Source: Ignavibacteriales bacterium (GTDB lineage: Bacteria > Bacteroidota > Ignavibacteria > Ignavibacteriales > Ignavibacteriaceae). Taken from it: a DNA stretch of 64,000 nt. Below, piece by piece: positions 1 to 9,569 of the stretch. The notes below the pieces were generated by a model. It searched no databases. It was not told where the DNA came from and saw only the letters and a list, made by a program, of their open reading frames with translations. Within the stretch, counting starts at the first letter, position 1. Each line of letters starts with the position of its first letter. The stretch covers positions 527,613 to 591,612 of the forward strand of contig JADJHL010000012.1 of assembly GCA_016707585.1 (NCBI GenBank), given 5' to 3'. Both the position numbers and the translations under genes were made by a program.

Positions 1-545
1 TAAATGGAGATGCGATTGTTGTCTCAGATGTTGGTCAGCATCAAATGGTTGTTGCCAGATATTTTAATCATAAAAATACAAGAAGCAGTATTACTTCCGG
101 TGGATTGGGAACTATGGGTTTTTGTTTGCCAGCAGCTATCGGTGCCAAACTTGGAATGCCTGATAAACAAGTTATTGCAATTATTGGAGATGGCGGATTT
201 CAAATGACGATTCAAGAGTTAGGAACGATTCTTCAAACTAATGTAGCAGTTAAAGTTATAATTCTTAACAACGAATTTCTTGGAATGGTTAGACAATGGC
301 AGCAAATGTTTTTCGATAAAAGATATTCGCAAACAGAAATGATAAATCCTGATTTTATAAAAATAGCCTCAGGTTATGGATTGGAAGCACAGCGAGTGAC
401 AAAGCGGGAAGAACTTGATTCTGCAATAGATAAACTATTAAATGCAGAAGCAGGATATGTACTTGAAGTTAGAGTTGAAAAAGAAGATAATGTTTTTCCT
501 ATGATTCCAACTGGTGCATCAGTATCAGATATAAGACTTGAATAA
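1..545 (+). CDS. ilvB: Acetolactate synthase large subunit, C-terminal part (cut by window edge)
   Basis: The C-terminal third of the thiamine-diphosphate enzyme that condenses pyruvate units at the first common step of valine, leucine and isoleucine synthesis. The frame is open from base 3; the start lies outside the window. Visible are the DVGQHQM segment that opens the ThDP-binding domain and the ThDP/Mg motif GDGGF followed about 27 residues later by NN. The stretch GMVRQWQQMFF is typical of AHAS. It is first in a tight run ilvB-ilvN-ilvC-ilvA; ilvN follows after about 15 bases. Family assignment is secure for the visible part. Confidence 0.95.
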   Translation, partial: NGDAIVVSDVGQHQMVVARYFNHKNTRSSITSGGLGTMGFCLPAAIGAKLGMPDKQVIAIIGDGGFQMTIQELGTILQTNVAVKVIILNNEFLGMVRQWQQMFFDKRYSQTEMINPDFIKIASGYGLEAQRVTKREELDSAIDKLLNAEAGYVLEVRVEKEDNVFPMIPTGASVSDIRLE

Positions 546-560
546 AGGAGAATGAAGAAA

Positions 561-1091
561 ATGAAAGAACAATTTACAATCTCAATCTTTACAGAGAATA
601 AAGTTGGTTTGCTTCATCGAGTAACAATTATTTTTACAAGAAGGCACATCAACATCGAAAGCATTACTGCTTCAGAATCTGAAGTTAAAGGAATTTACAG
701 ATACACAATTGTAGTTTTTGAAACTCGTGAAAGTGTAGAGAAACTTGTAAAGCAAATTGAAAAACAAGTTGATGTATTCAGAGCATTTTATCATACAACT
801 GATGAAATAATCCACCAGGAAATTGCGCTTTATAAAATTGCAACCTCATCGGTTCAAAATGGATTAGGACTTGAGAAAATTATTCGTGATCATCATGCAA
901 GGATTTTATCACTTGGACAAGATTATATCGTTATAGAAAAGACAGGACACAAAGAAGACACAAAAGAATTGTTTGATTCATTGCGCCCGTTTAATGTTTT
1001 AGAATTTGTGCGTTCCGGCAGAGTTGCAATGATGAAAGAGATAGATAATTTTTCGGATACATTACACGAATTAGAAAAATCATATCAATAA
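561..1091 (+). CDS. ilvN: Acetolactate synthase small (regulatory) subunit
   Basis: Regulatory subunit that activates IlvB and confers valine feedback inhibition. The N-terminal ACT domain (about residues 1-75) opens with FTISIFTENKVGLLHRVT, followed by the small-subunit C-terminal domain; the length of about 176 residues is normal. Two in-frame ATGs exist, at 552 and 561. A GGAG at 547-550 is only one base from the first but 10 bases from the second, so 561 is the better start. It lies between ilvB and ilvC in one transcription unit. Confidence 0.94.
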   Translation: MKEQFTISIFTENKVGLLHRVTIIFTRRHINIESITASESEVKGIYRYTIVVFETRESVEKLVKQIEKQVDVFRAFYHTTDEIIHQEIALYKIATSSVQNGLGLEKIIRDHHARILSLGQDYIVIEKTGHKEDTKELFDSLRPFNVLEFVRSGRVAMMKEIDNFSDTLHELEKSYQ

Positions 1092-1114
1092 AAAAAATAT
1101 ACTAAGGAGTAATA

Positions 1115-2161
1115 ATGGCTAAGATAAATTTTGGGGGCGTTGAAGAAAATGTAGTTACAAGAGAAGAATTTTCTCTTGAAAAAGCCAAACAAGTTTTAAA
1201 GAATGAAGTAGTTGCTGTAATCGGTTATGGTGTACAAGGTCCAGGACAATCTTTAAACTTAAAAGACAATGGCATCAATGTTATCGTCGGACAAAGAAAA
1301 AATTCAAAAAGCTGGAACAAAGCAGTTGAAGATGGATGGAAAGAAAATGTAAATCTTTTTGATATTGAGGAAGCAGCAAAACAGGCAACAATAATTCAAT
1401 TCCTTTTATCCGATGCAGGGCAAATTGAACAATGGAATAAAATAAAACCATATCTAACAAAAGGTAAAGCACTTTATTTCTCTCACGGATTTGGAATTAC
1501 ATTCAATGATCAAACAGGGATTGTACCCCCAAAAGATGTTGATGTAATTCTTGTTGCACCAAAAGGTTCCGGCACCTCTTTAAGAAGATTATTTGTTCAG
1601 GGAAAGGGAATCAACTCAAGTTATGCAATTTATCAGGATGCAAGTGGTAAGGCGAAAGAGAGAGTAATCTCACTTGGAATGGCAGTTGGTTCCGGATATT
1701 TATTTGAAACTGATTTTAAAAAGGAAGTTTACTCAGATTTAACAGGCGAACGTGGAATTTTAATGGGTGCACTTGCAGGAGTATTTGAAGCTCAATACAA
1801 TGTGTTAAGAAAAAATGGTCATTCACCTTCAGAAGCTTTTAATGAAACTGTTGAAGAACTTACTCAAAGTTTAATGCCGCTTGTCGCAGAAAATGGAATG
1901 GATTGGATGTATGCAAACACATCTGTTACAGCGCAGCGGGGAGCATTGGATTGGAGACATAAATTTCGTACAGCTGTGGAACCAGTTTTTGAAAATCTTT
2001 ACGAAAGTGTAAAGACTGGTAATGAAGCAAAGATTGTAATTGAATCTGGAAGAAAAACTGATTATAGGAAAAATCTTGAAGCAGAGTTAAAGGAAATTCG
2101 TGAATCAGAAATGTGGCAGGCTGGTAAACAGGTTAGAAATCTAAGACCTGGTACCAAATAG
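1115..2161 (+). CDS. ilvC: Ketol-acid reductoisomerase
   Basis: NADPH- and Mg-dependent isomerisation and reduction of acetolactate or acetohydroxybutyrate, the second step of the branched-chain pathway. The Rossmann motif GYGVQGPGQ is near residue 38, and the metal-binding Asp/Glu pair is in SDLTGERGIL within the helical C-terminal domain. At 348 residues it is slightly longer than the common short class I enzyme, with an N-terminal extension before the Rossmann fold. AAGGAG lies just ahead of the ATG. It follows ilvN by 23 bases and precedes ilvA by 10, so cotranscription is likely. Confidence 0.95.
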   Translation: MAKINFGGVEENVVTREEFSLEKAKQVLKNEVVAVIGYGVQGPGQSLNLKDNGINVIVGQRKNSKSWNKAVEDGWKENVNLFDIEEAAKQATIIQFLLSDAGQIEQWNKIKPYLTKGKALYFSHGFGITFNDQTGIVPPKDVDVILVAPKGSGTSLRRLFVQGKGINSSYAIYQDASGKAKERVISLGMAVGSGYLFETDFKKEVYSDLTGERGILMGALAGVFEAQYNVLRKNGHSPSEAFNETVEELTQSLMPLVAENGMDWMYANTSVTAQRGALDWRHKFRTAVEPVFENLYESVKTGNEAKIVIESGRKTDYRKNLEAELKEIRESEMWQAGKQVRNLRPGTK

Positions 2162-2171
2162 AAAGTAAAAA

Positions 2172-3452
2172 ATGATTGAACCAGAAACTGAATTAGTTAC
2201 AAAAAAATATTTCCCGAAATTGACTGATATAAAATCTGCGGCTGCAATTTTAGAAGGTGTGGCGGTTAAAACTCCTTTAATATTAAATCAACATCTTTCA
2301 GAAAAATATAATGCAAAGATTTATTTAAAACGAGAAGATTTACAGGTTGTTAGATCATATAAAATTCGCGGTGCATACAACAAAATATATCATCTTAATA
2401 AAACTGGAATTAAGAATGGTGTTGTTTGTGCAAGTGCAGGTAATCATGCTCAAGGAGTTGCTTATTCTTGTAACTTGCTAAAATTAAAAGGCGTTATATT
2501 TATGCCAACTCCAACTCCGAAACAAAAAGTTGATAGAGTTAAGATGTTCGGAAATGGTTTCGTTGAAATAGTAATTGTAGGCGATACTTTTGATGAAGCA
2601 CAAAAAAAAGCTTTTGAATACTCAACTAAAAATGATTTTGAGTTTGTGCATCCATTTGATGATCCATTAGTTATTGAAGGACAGGGAACAGTTGGATTAG
2701 AAATTCTTGAACAGACTAAGGATCAAATTGATTTTCTTTTTTTGCCAGTTGGCGGTGGTGGACTTGCTTCAGGTGTTTCATCTGTCTTTAAGGTATTAAG
2801 TTCTAAAACTAAACTTATTGGAGTTGAGCCAAACGGAGCTCCATCAATGAGTAAATCGTTTGATGAAGGAAAAGTTGTAACATTAGAATCAATAGATAGA
2901 TTCGTTGATGGAGCAGCAGTACAAAAAGTTGGTGATTTAACATTTGAGATTTGTAAATCAAATCTTGATAAAATGATTACAGTGAATGAAGGAGAAATCT
3001 GTTCAAACATTTTAAAACTTTATAACGAAGAAGCGATTGTAGTTGAACCTGCTGGTGCTTTATCTGTTACAGTTTTAAGTCATTTTAAAAATGAAATAAA
3101 AGGAAAAACTGTTATATGTGTTCTATCCGGAAACAATAATGATATTACAAGAACAGAAGAAATTCGTGAGCGTTCATTATTGTATGAAGGACTAAAACAT
3201 TATTTCATAATCCGATTTCCACAAAGAGCGGGCGCACTAAAAGAATTTGTAAACAATGTATTAGGTCCAACTGATGATATTTCATATTTCGAGTATGCTA
3301 AAAAAAATAATCGCGAAAGAGGACCGGCGGTTGTTGGATTAGAACTTCAATCCAAAAATGATTTTGATGGGTTAATCTCAAGAATGAAAACATATGGAAT
3401 TGAATATGATTATTTGAATGAAAGACCCGATCTGTTTCAATTAATTATTTAA
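2172..3452 (+). CDS. ilvA: Threonine dehydratase (biosynthetic, one C-terminal ACT-like domain)
   Basis: PLP-dependent deamination of threonine to 2-oxobutanoate, the entry to isoleucine synthesis. The PLP lysine is K64 in RSYKIRGAYN; the phosphate-binding glycine loop reads GGGGLASG. The catalytic domain covers about residues 1-335. A single ACT-like domain (about 340-426, starting HYFIIRFPQRAGALKEF) replaces the two regulatory repeats of the E. coli enzyme. It is last in the ilv run. The adjacent ilvBNC supports the biosynthetic rather than the catabolic enzyme. Confidence 0.93.
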   Translation: MIEPETELVTKKYFPKLTDIKSAAAILEGVAVKTPLILNQHLSEKYNAKIYLKREDLQVVRSYKIRGAYNKIYHLNKTGIKNGVVCASAGNHAQGVAYSCNLLKLKGVIFMPTPTPKQKVDRVKMFGNGFVEIVIVGDTFDEAQKKAFEYSTKNDFEFVHPFDDPLVIEGQGTVGLEILEQTKDQIDFLFLPVGGGGLASGVSSVFKVLSSKTKLIGVEPNGAPSMSKSFDEGKVVTLESIDRFVDGAAVQKVGDLTFEICKSNLDKMITVNEGEICSNILKLYNEEAIVVEPAGALSVTVLSHFKNEIKGKTVICVLSGNNNDITRTEEIRERSLLYEGLKHYFIIRFPQRAGALKEFVNNVLGPTDDISYFEYAKKNNRERGPAVVGLELQSKNDFDGLISRMKTYGIEYDYLNERPDLFQLII

Positions 3453-3536
3453 TCTTTTAGTATAAAATAATTCAAAATCTTAAATGATATTTTATCTTAC
3501 ATATCTATCTTTGTAAGAAAAATATTTAAGATTGTT

Positions 3537-5864
3537 ATGAAAAAAATTCTGATTCTTCTTTTTGCATTCCAAGTAATTTTGTTTTCTCAAAATTCCAAAA
3601 CTCCCGCTGATTATGTTAATCCATTTATCGGTACAAAGGATATGGGGCATACATTTCCTGGTGCAACTGTTCCATTTGGAATGGTGCAATTAAGTCCCGA
3701 GACGGATACAGTTTTATTTACTTATGGTAAAGGTTATAATCCTGAAGTTTATCGGTATTGTTCCGGTTACCAATATGATGACAATACGATTGTTGGATTT
3801 TCTCACACACATTTTAATGGAACCGGTCATTCCGATCTTGGTGATTTTTTAATAATGCCAACTGTTGGCGATTTACAAATCAATCCTGGAACTAAAAATG
3901 ATCCTGATTCAGGTTATCGATCTCTTTTTTCTCATCAAACCGAGGAAGCTCATCCTGGATATTATAAAGTTAAACTTGATGATCATAAAATTACTGCAGA
4001 ATTAACTTCAACTGAACGTGTTGGTTTCCATAAATACACATTTCCAACATCTGATTCTTCTCATATTATTCTTGATTTAACTTCAGGCATTTATAATTAT
4101 GATGGAAAAGTTGTTTGGTCATCTATAAGGGTTGAGAATGATACCTTGGTTACAGGTTACAGACAGACAAATGGCTGGGCAAGAACTCGATTACTTTATT
4201 TTGCGATGACATTTTCAAAGCAAATTGAATCTTATGGACTGGTTAACAAAAAAGAATTGATCTATAAAGGATTTTGGAGAAAGTTTAATCAGAATAGAAA
4301 TTTTCCTGAACAAGCTGGACACGAAATTGTAAGTTACTTTAATTTTAAAACTGAAGATGGTGAAGCAATACTTATTAAATTTGCTTTGTCTGCTGTAAGT
4401 ACAAAAAATGCAATCGATAATTTGCAAGCAGAAATTCCGCACTGGGATTTTAATAAAATTAAATTACTGGCAAAACAAAAATGGAATGATGAACTTTCAA
4501 AAATCACGATAGAAGCTGAGGATGAACGAAAAGTAAATTTTTATACTTCGATGTATCACAGTTTTATGAATCCAATTATTTATAATGATGTTAATGGAGA
4601 ATATCGTGGGCTTGATCAAAATATATACAAAGCTGATGGGTTTACTAATTATACGATCTTTTCTTTGTGGGATACTTATCGTGCACTTCATCCACTTTAT
4701 ACAATTCTCCAGCAACAAAGAACAAATGATATTGTAAATTCAATGTTAGCTCATTATGAACAAAGTGTTCATAAGATTTTGCCAGTGTGGTCGCATTACT
4801 CAAATGAAAACTGGTGTATGATTGGATATCACGCAGTTCCAGTTATTGTTGATGCTTACATGAAGGGATTAAGAAATTACGATGTTAAAAAAGCCTTTGA
4901 TGCTGTTTTATCAAGTTCTAATTACAAACCATATGATGGAATTGGTTATTATAAAAAGTATGGATTTGTTCCTGAAGATTTAAATTCTAATTCAGCATCA
5001 AAAACTTTAGAATATTCTTATGATGATTGGACAATCTACAAGTTTGCAGAATCAATTGGAGAAAAGAAAATTGCTGATGAATATTTTAAGAGAGCTCAAT
5101 CTTATAAAAATCTTTTTGATCCAGTAACAAAATTTATCAGAGCAAAAAATTCTGATGGAAAATTCAAAGAACCGTTTGATGCACTAAGCACAGCTAATCA
5201 AGGTTACATAGAAGGTAATGCCTGGAATTATTCGCTTTATGTTCCGCATGATGTTAAAGGATTTATAAATCTACTTGGCGGTAAAGAAAAATTAATTACC
5301 TGGATTGATTCACTTTTTACAATGCATATTTCTGATGAAAGTTTTGCACACAGTGAAGACGTTGATCGTGCTGGAATGATTGGAAATTATGTTCACGGAA
5401 ACGAACCAAGTCATCAAGTTCCATATATGTATTGTTACGCTGGAGAGCCATGGAAAACTCAAGAAAAAATTCATCAAATTGTAAACTCAATGTATAAAAA
5501 TAGACCTGATGGACTTTCTGGAAATGATGATTGCGGGCAAATGTCTGCGTGGTATATTTTTAGTGTTTTAGGATTTTATCCGGTTGCACCGGGAAGTAAT
5601 GAATATGTAGTTGGAAGTCCTTGTGTTGAAAGTGCAGTTATCAAACTTGAAAATGGCAATCAATTCAAGATCGAAACAGAAAATTATTCTAAAAAAAATA
5701 TCTATATAAAAGAAGTTTATTTAAATGGAAAAGTACTTAATCGAACTTTTATCAAGCACGAAGAAATTATTAGTGGTGGAACTTTAAGATTTGTAATGTC
5801 ATCAACTCCAAATAAAGATTGGGTAAGTGAAGAATCAAGTTATCCTTATTCGCTTACAAAATAA
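3537..5864 (+). CDS. GH92 family alpha-mannosidase, secreted
   Basis: Calcium-dependent exo-mannosidase family that trims alpha-mannosides of N-glycans or yeast mannan. Residues 1-18 form a signal peptide ending FSQ. The GH92 hallmark follows at once: NPFIGTKDMGHTFPGATVPF, then GFSHTHFNGTGHSD. Towards the C-terminus are YVHGNEPSHQVPYMY and GNDDCGQMSAWY, the conserved calcium and catalytic region of the family. At 775 residues it is full length. It stands alone on the plus strand after the ilv operon and is closed by a hairpin terminator. The exact linkage specificity cannot be read from sequence. Confidence 0.92.
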   Translation: MKKILILLFAFQVILFSQNSKTPADYVNPFIGTKDMGHTFPGATVPFGMVQLSPETDTVLFTYGKGYNPEVYRYCSGYQYDDNTIVGFSHTHFNGTGHSDLGDFLIMPTVGDLQINPGTKNDPDSGYRSLFSHQTEEAHPGYYKVKLDDHKITAELTSTERVGFHKYTFPTSDSSHIILDLTSGIYNYDGKVVWSSIRVENDTLVTGYRQTNGWARTRLLYFAMTFSKQIESYGLVNKKELIYKGFWRKFNQNRNFPEQAGHEIVSYFNFKTEDGEAILIKFALSAVSTKNAIDNLQAEIPHWDFNKIKLLAKQKWNDELSKITIEAEDERKVNFYTSMYHSFMNPIIYNDVNGEYRGLDQNIYKADGFTNYTIFSLWDTYRALHPLYTILQQQRTNDIVNSMLAHYEQSVHKILPVWSHYSNENWCMIGYHAVPVIVDAYMKGLRNYDVKKAFDAVLSSSNYKPYDGIGYYKKYGFVPEDLNSNSASKTLEYSYDDWTIYKFAESIGEKKIADEYFKRAQSYKNLFDPVTKFIRAKNSDGKFKEPFDALSTANQGYIEGNAWNYSLYVPHDVKGFINLLGGKEKLITWIDSLFTMHISDESFAHSEDVDRAGMIGNYVHGNEPSHQVPYMYCYAGEPWKTQEKIHQIVNSMYKNRPDGLSGNDDCGQMSAWYIFSVLGFYPVAPGSNEYVVGSPCVESAVIKLENGNQFKIETENYSKKNIYIKEVYLNGKVLNRTFIKHEEIISGGTLRFVMSSTPNKDWVSEESSYPYSLTK

Positions 5865-5878
5865 AATATCTTTAAAAC

Positions 5879-5908
5879 AGAAAACCTCTCATCTCTGAGA
5901 GGTTTTCT
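5879..5908. terminator. Bidirectional hairpin terminator
   Basis: Perfect 13-bp stem AGAAAACCTCTCA / TGAGAGGTTTTCT around a 4-base loop, with A-rich and T-rich edges. It sits between the stop of the GH92 gene (+) and the stop of the STAS gene (-), so it can end both convergent transcripts. Confidence 0.85.
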
Positions 5909-5960
5909 ATCTAACCTAACCAATGAACGTAACTGCTTCCCAAATTAGTCCTCATATTTT

Positions 5961-6365
5961 TTATGCTAAAATAGGAGAACCCTCACCGAGATAATAATTA
6001 TGCTCGCCTCTTATCTCGAAACTTTTAATTGCTTCTTCCAAATTATCGTACATATTAAATACGTTTAGGGTGCCAGCTTTTTCCATCAAAGCCTTAACAA
6101 CTTCATCAGGTTTTACTAAACGAATATCTCCACCAATCTTTGCGCTGGATTTAAGTGATAAAACCAACACACCCAGAAATGTTGAATCAATAAATTCACA
6201 CTGATTGATATCAACAATTATTTTTTTGTAATTGTTTTTTATTAAATCATCAAGTTGTTTTTTAAGTTCGCTTGCTTCTCTATAAGTAGCACGACTTAAG
6301 TTCACGACTTCAATGACAATGTCGCTTAGATAAAGCTGCCTGAAATCTTCATTAATAACCCTCAT
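5961..6365 (-). CDS. Anti-sigma factor antagonist (STAS domain)
   Basis: Single-domain STAS protein of the SpoIIAA/RsbV type, which in known systems is switched by phosphorylation of a serine and frees a sigma factor from its anti-sigma kinase. The motif DINQCEFIDSTFLGVLVL has the expected phospho-acceptor at S61. The length of 134 residues is slightly above normal because of a C-terminal tail. No anti-sigma kinase or PP2C phosphatase is adjacent, so the partner is unknown. It is convergent with the GH92 gene and divergent from hpnC. Confidence 0.88.
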   Translation of the reverse strand: MRVINEDFRQLYLSDIVIEVVNLSRATYREASELKKQLDDLIKNNYKKIIVDINQCEFIDSTFLGVLVLSLKSSAKIGGDIRLVKPDEVVKALMEKAGTLNVFNMYDNLEEAIKSFEIRGEHNYYLGEGSPILA

Positions 6366-6590
6366 GCCATTATCTCTCCTGTCCTTCTAACATATTATTT
6401 CCCAGTTTTTTGAAATAGTTTAAGCACACACTGTGCCGTAAAAGCGACAAATTATGTTCCATAACTATTTTCTTTGTTTTTGTTAATTTTAGCATAATGC
6501 TTTTAATATTTGCCTCATTCTGATATTTTACAAGGCGCATTTATTTCATTTTGAAATTTTATAACTGAATAATATTAACCAACTTTACAA

Positions 6591-7436
6591 TTGGAAACTA
6601 AATCAATAAATACTTTACAGAACTTAAAATTGTTAACGAAAAACCACTATGAAAACTTTCCGGTGTCTTCGTTTTTGATTCCTGCTAATTATCGAAAAGA
6701 TATAGCAATTGTTTATTGGTTTGCCCGGACTGCAGATGATCTGGCTGATGAGGGAAATGTTTCTGATGAGAAAAGATTGAATAGTTTGAATGAATTTGAA
6801 ATCGAGTTTAATAAATCATTAAATGAAAAGTCACATATTCCGGAGTTTACTGTTCTATCACAAACAATAAAATCAAAAAATCTTAATCCTGATTTGTTTA
6901 ATTCACTATTATCTGCATTTAAGCAAGATGTTTTAAAAAAAAGATATAATAACTTTAATGAAGTTTTAGATTATTGTAAAAGATCTGCAAATCCTGTTGG
7001 AAGAATTTTATTACATATGTTTAATATTATTGATAAAGATGCGATAATAGGTTCAGATAAGATTTGTACTGCACTTCAATTAACAAATTTTTATCAGGAT
7101 ACAAAAATAGATTTTGAAAAGGGTAGGATTTATTATCCCAAATCTGAAATGGAAATGTTTTCAGTCACTGAAAAGATGTTTGAGATAAACGAAATTAATC
7201 CTAATATTAAAGCGTTAGTTAAACATAATGTTCATAGAGCTCAAAATCTGTTTGATGAAGGAAAAAATTTATTAGAGTATTTATCAGGCAGATTTAAATA
7301 TGAGATAAAATGGACGATAGCTGGTGGAGAAAAGATTTTAGATAAAATCCGCAAACAAGATTATGATGTCTTTTCTAATCGACCAAAACTAAACAAAATT
7401 GATTTTATTATGTTACTTGTAAAAAATATTTATTAA
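6591..7436 (+). CDS. hpnC: Squalene synthesis protein HpnC (trans-isoprenyl diphosphate synthase fold)
   Basis: In the three-enzyme HpnCDE route, HpnD makes presqualene diphosphate from farnesyl diphosphate, HpnC converts it to hydroxysqualene and HpnE reduces this to squalene. HpnC signs are NHYENFPVSS near the N-terminus and two Asp-rich motifs, DDLAD (49-53) and QDTKIDFEKGRIYYP. The start is a TTG at 6591; no ATG precedes the conserved region and no strong Shine-Dalgarno is visible. The stop overlaps the hpnD start as TAATG. Confidence 0.9.
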   Translation: METKSINTLQNLKLLTKNHYENFPVSSFLIPANYRKDIAIVYWFARTADDLADEGNVSDEKRLNSLNEFEIEFNKSLNEKSHIPEFTVLSQTIKSKNLNPDLFNSLLSAFKQDVLKKRYNNFNEVLDYCKRSANPVGRILLHMFNIIDKDAIIGSDKICTALQLTNFYQDTKIDFEKGRIYYPKSEMEMFSVTEKMFEINEINPNIKALVKHNVHRAQNLFDEGKNLLEYLSGRFKYEIKWTIAGGEKILDKIRKQDYDVFSNRPKLNKIDFIMLLVKNIY

Positions 7437-8278
7437 TGTCAGAATCAGCAAAAGAAATATCAAAGAAAAGCAAAAGTAGTTTTTATTATGCTTTTAATCT
7501 TCTACCGGAAGATAAACGAGATGCAATGAATACTGTTTATGCTTTTTGCAGAAAGACTGATGACATTGTTGATGAGAATCGTGATTCAACTGATTTGAAA
7601 TATGAAAAACTACGTAAGTGGCGAATAGAATTTGAAAAAAGTTTTTCCGGTCATTCAGAGTTTGCTTTACTAAACAAACTTGGCACAACAATATCTAAGT
7701 TTAACATTCCACTAGATCCATTTTTTGAATTGATTAAAGGAATGGAAATGGATTTGCAAAAAGATCGTTACAAATCCTTTGAAGACTTGCAACTTTATTG
7801 CTATCGTGTTGCATCTACAGTTGGATTGATGTGTATCGAAATATTTGGGTATAAACATCCTTCAACTAAAAAGTTTGCTGTTGATCTTGGGATAGCTTTA
7901 CAGATGACTAACATACTTCGTGATATTGGTAAAGATGCAAAGAATGGAAGAATTTATTTACCTCAAGAAGATTTAAAACGATTTAATTATTCTGAGCAGG
8001 AAATTATGTCTTTGATTTACAATGATAATTTTAAAGACTTAATGATTTACGAAACTGCGAGAGCTAAGAATTACTTTAATTCTGCAACATCAAATCTTGA
8101 TCTTGATGATAAGAAAACTATGTTTGCTGCTAGAGCTATGCAGCATATTTATTATAAGATGTTAGAAAAAATTATCGCAGCTGAGTATGATGTTTATAAT
8201 AATGATATTAAAGTTTCAAAGTTTGAAAAAGTTGGTATTGCAGTTGGAGTTTGGGCTAAGTATAATTTAGTTTACTAA
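7436..8278 (+). CDS. hpnD: Presqualene diphosphate synthase HpnD
   Basis: Head-to-head condensation of two farnesyl diphosphates to presqualene diphosphate. Both Mg-binding Asp motifs are present: DDIVDE (42-47) and RDIGKDAKNGRIYLP. The length of 280 residues is normal for the squalene/phytoene synthase family. It is translationally coupled on both sides through TAATG overlaps with hpnC and hpnE. The trio order rules strongly for HpnD over a carotenoid phytoene synthase. Confidence 0.9.
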   Translation: MSESAKEISKKSKSSFYYAFNLLPEDKRDAMNTVYAFCRKTDDIVDENRDSTDLKYEKLRKWRIEFEKSFSGHSEFALLNKLGTTISKFNIPLDPFFELIKGMEMDLQKDRYKSFEDLQLYCYRVASTVGLMCIEIFGYKHPSTKKFAVDLGIALQMTNILRDIGKDAKNGRIYLPQEDLKRFNYSEQEIMSLIYNDNFKDLMIYETARAKNYFNSATSNLDLDDKKTMFAARAMQHIYYKMLEKIIAAEYDVYNNDIKVSKFEKVGIAVGVWAKYNLVY

Positions 8279-9561
8279 TGAAAAATTGTCTTGTAATTGG
8301 CGGTGGAATTGCCGGGCTAACTGCAGCTTCGATTCTCACTTCAAAAAATATTTCTGTTACACTTCTAGAAGCTTCTCCAAAATTAGGAGGAAGAACTTAT
8401 TCTTTTAAGGATCAGGAAACTAAAACTACAATAGATAACGGTCAACATATTTTGATGGGTTGTTACATTGAAACATTATCATTCTTAAAACAAATTGGAG
8501 CAGAAAATAATTTTGTTTTTCAACAAAATCTTAAATTAATATTTTTATCCAAAGACAAAAATAAATATCAACTTAACGCTGATAAATTATTTTATCCTTT
8601 AAATTTACTTTGTGCAATATTGAATTATGATGTTCTTACATTAAGTGAGAAACTAAGTTTTATTGGATTTATTCTTAGACTTCCGTTTATTAGCCAGCGT
8701 ACTTTGAAAACTAAAAATGTATTAGACTGGCTAATTCAGAATAATCAAAATGAAAACTCTATAAAAATGTTCTGGGAAATACTTGGTGTAGGTGCTTTAA
8801 ATACAAATCTTAAAAATGCCTCAGCACTCCTGTTTCATAATATTCTGATGCAAATATTTTTTAATGGGAACTATTCATCCACAATAGTACTGCCTAAATT
8901 TGGATTGAGTGAAAGCATTGTTGAACCCGCAGAAAAGTACATTTTTAAAAATGGTGGTAAAATTATCACTTCTGAAAAAGTTAAAGAGTTAAAAATCCTG
9001 AATGAAAAAGTTATTGAAGTAATAACTGATAAATCATCTTACAAAGATTTTGATTTTGTTATTTTTGCAACTCCTCTTTTTAGTATAGAAAAGATTATTG
9101 ATCCAACACTATTGGGTGTTAATGTTGATTTAACATATTCAACAATTCTAAATATTCATATTTGGATTGATGATGTTGCATTAAATGAAAAATTTTATGG
9201 ATTGTTAGATTCACCTTTGCATTGGATTTTTATAAAATATAATCATATAAATATTGTAATAAGTGATGCTGATTATTTGGATGAGAAATCTAAAGTAGAA
9301 GTTTATAATATTGCTATAATGGAATTACAAAAGTTTATTGATATTGATGAAAAAAAAATAAAGCATTATAAAATCATAAAAGAAAAACGTGCAACATTTA
9401 TCCCAACAAAAGAAATATTAGATTTAAGACCAAGTTGTAAAACTAAATTTAGTAATCTTTTCTTAGCTGGAGATTGGACTAACACAGGTTTACCATCAAC
9501 AATTGAAAGCGCAGCCAAAAGTGGAAGACTTGTTGCTGAAGAAATTATAAAAACTCTGTAA
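8278..9561 (+). CDS. hpnE: Hydroxysqualene reductase HpnE (FAD-dependent amine-oxidase family)
   Basis: Last step to squalene. The N-terminal FAD motif VIGGGIAGLTAASIL is followed by LLEASPKLGGRTYSF, typical of the phytoene desaturase/amine oxidase superfamily. The C-terminal FAD segment LFLAGDWTNTGLPSTIESA ends the domain. The 427 residues fit HpnE. It starts on the TAATG shared with hpnD. No squalene-hopene cyclase is in the window, so whether the squalene feeds hopanoids or something else is open. Confidence 0.88.
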   Translation: MKNCLVIGGGIAGLTAASILTSKNISVTLLEASPKLGGRTYSFKDQETKTTIDNGQHILMGCYIETLSFLKQIGAENNFVFQQNLKLIFLSKDKNKYQLNADKLFYPLNLLCAILNYDVLTLSEKLSFIGFILRLPFISQRTLKTKNVLDWLIQNNQNENSIKMFWEILGVGALNTNLKNASALLFHNILMQIFFNGNYSSTIVLPKFGLSESIVEPAEKYIFKNGGKIITSEKVKELKILNEKVIEVITDKSSYKDFDFVIFATPLFSIEKIIDPTLLGVNVDLTYSTILNIHIWIDDVALNEKFYGLLDSPLHWIFIKYNHINIVISDADYLDEKSKVEVYNIAIMELQKFIDIDEKKIKHYKIIKEKRATFIPTKEILDLRPSCKTKFSNLFLAGDWTNTGLPSTIESAAKSGRLVAEEIIKTL

Positions 9562-9569
9562 GTATAACT

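Noticed and set aside
7436..8278. Phytoene synthase of a carotenoid cluster
   Set aside because: Two synthase-fold genes in a row followed by an FAD enzyme with TAATG overlaps are the hpnCDE arrangement; no crtI or other carotenoid gene is present.
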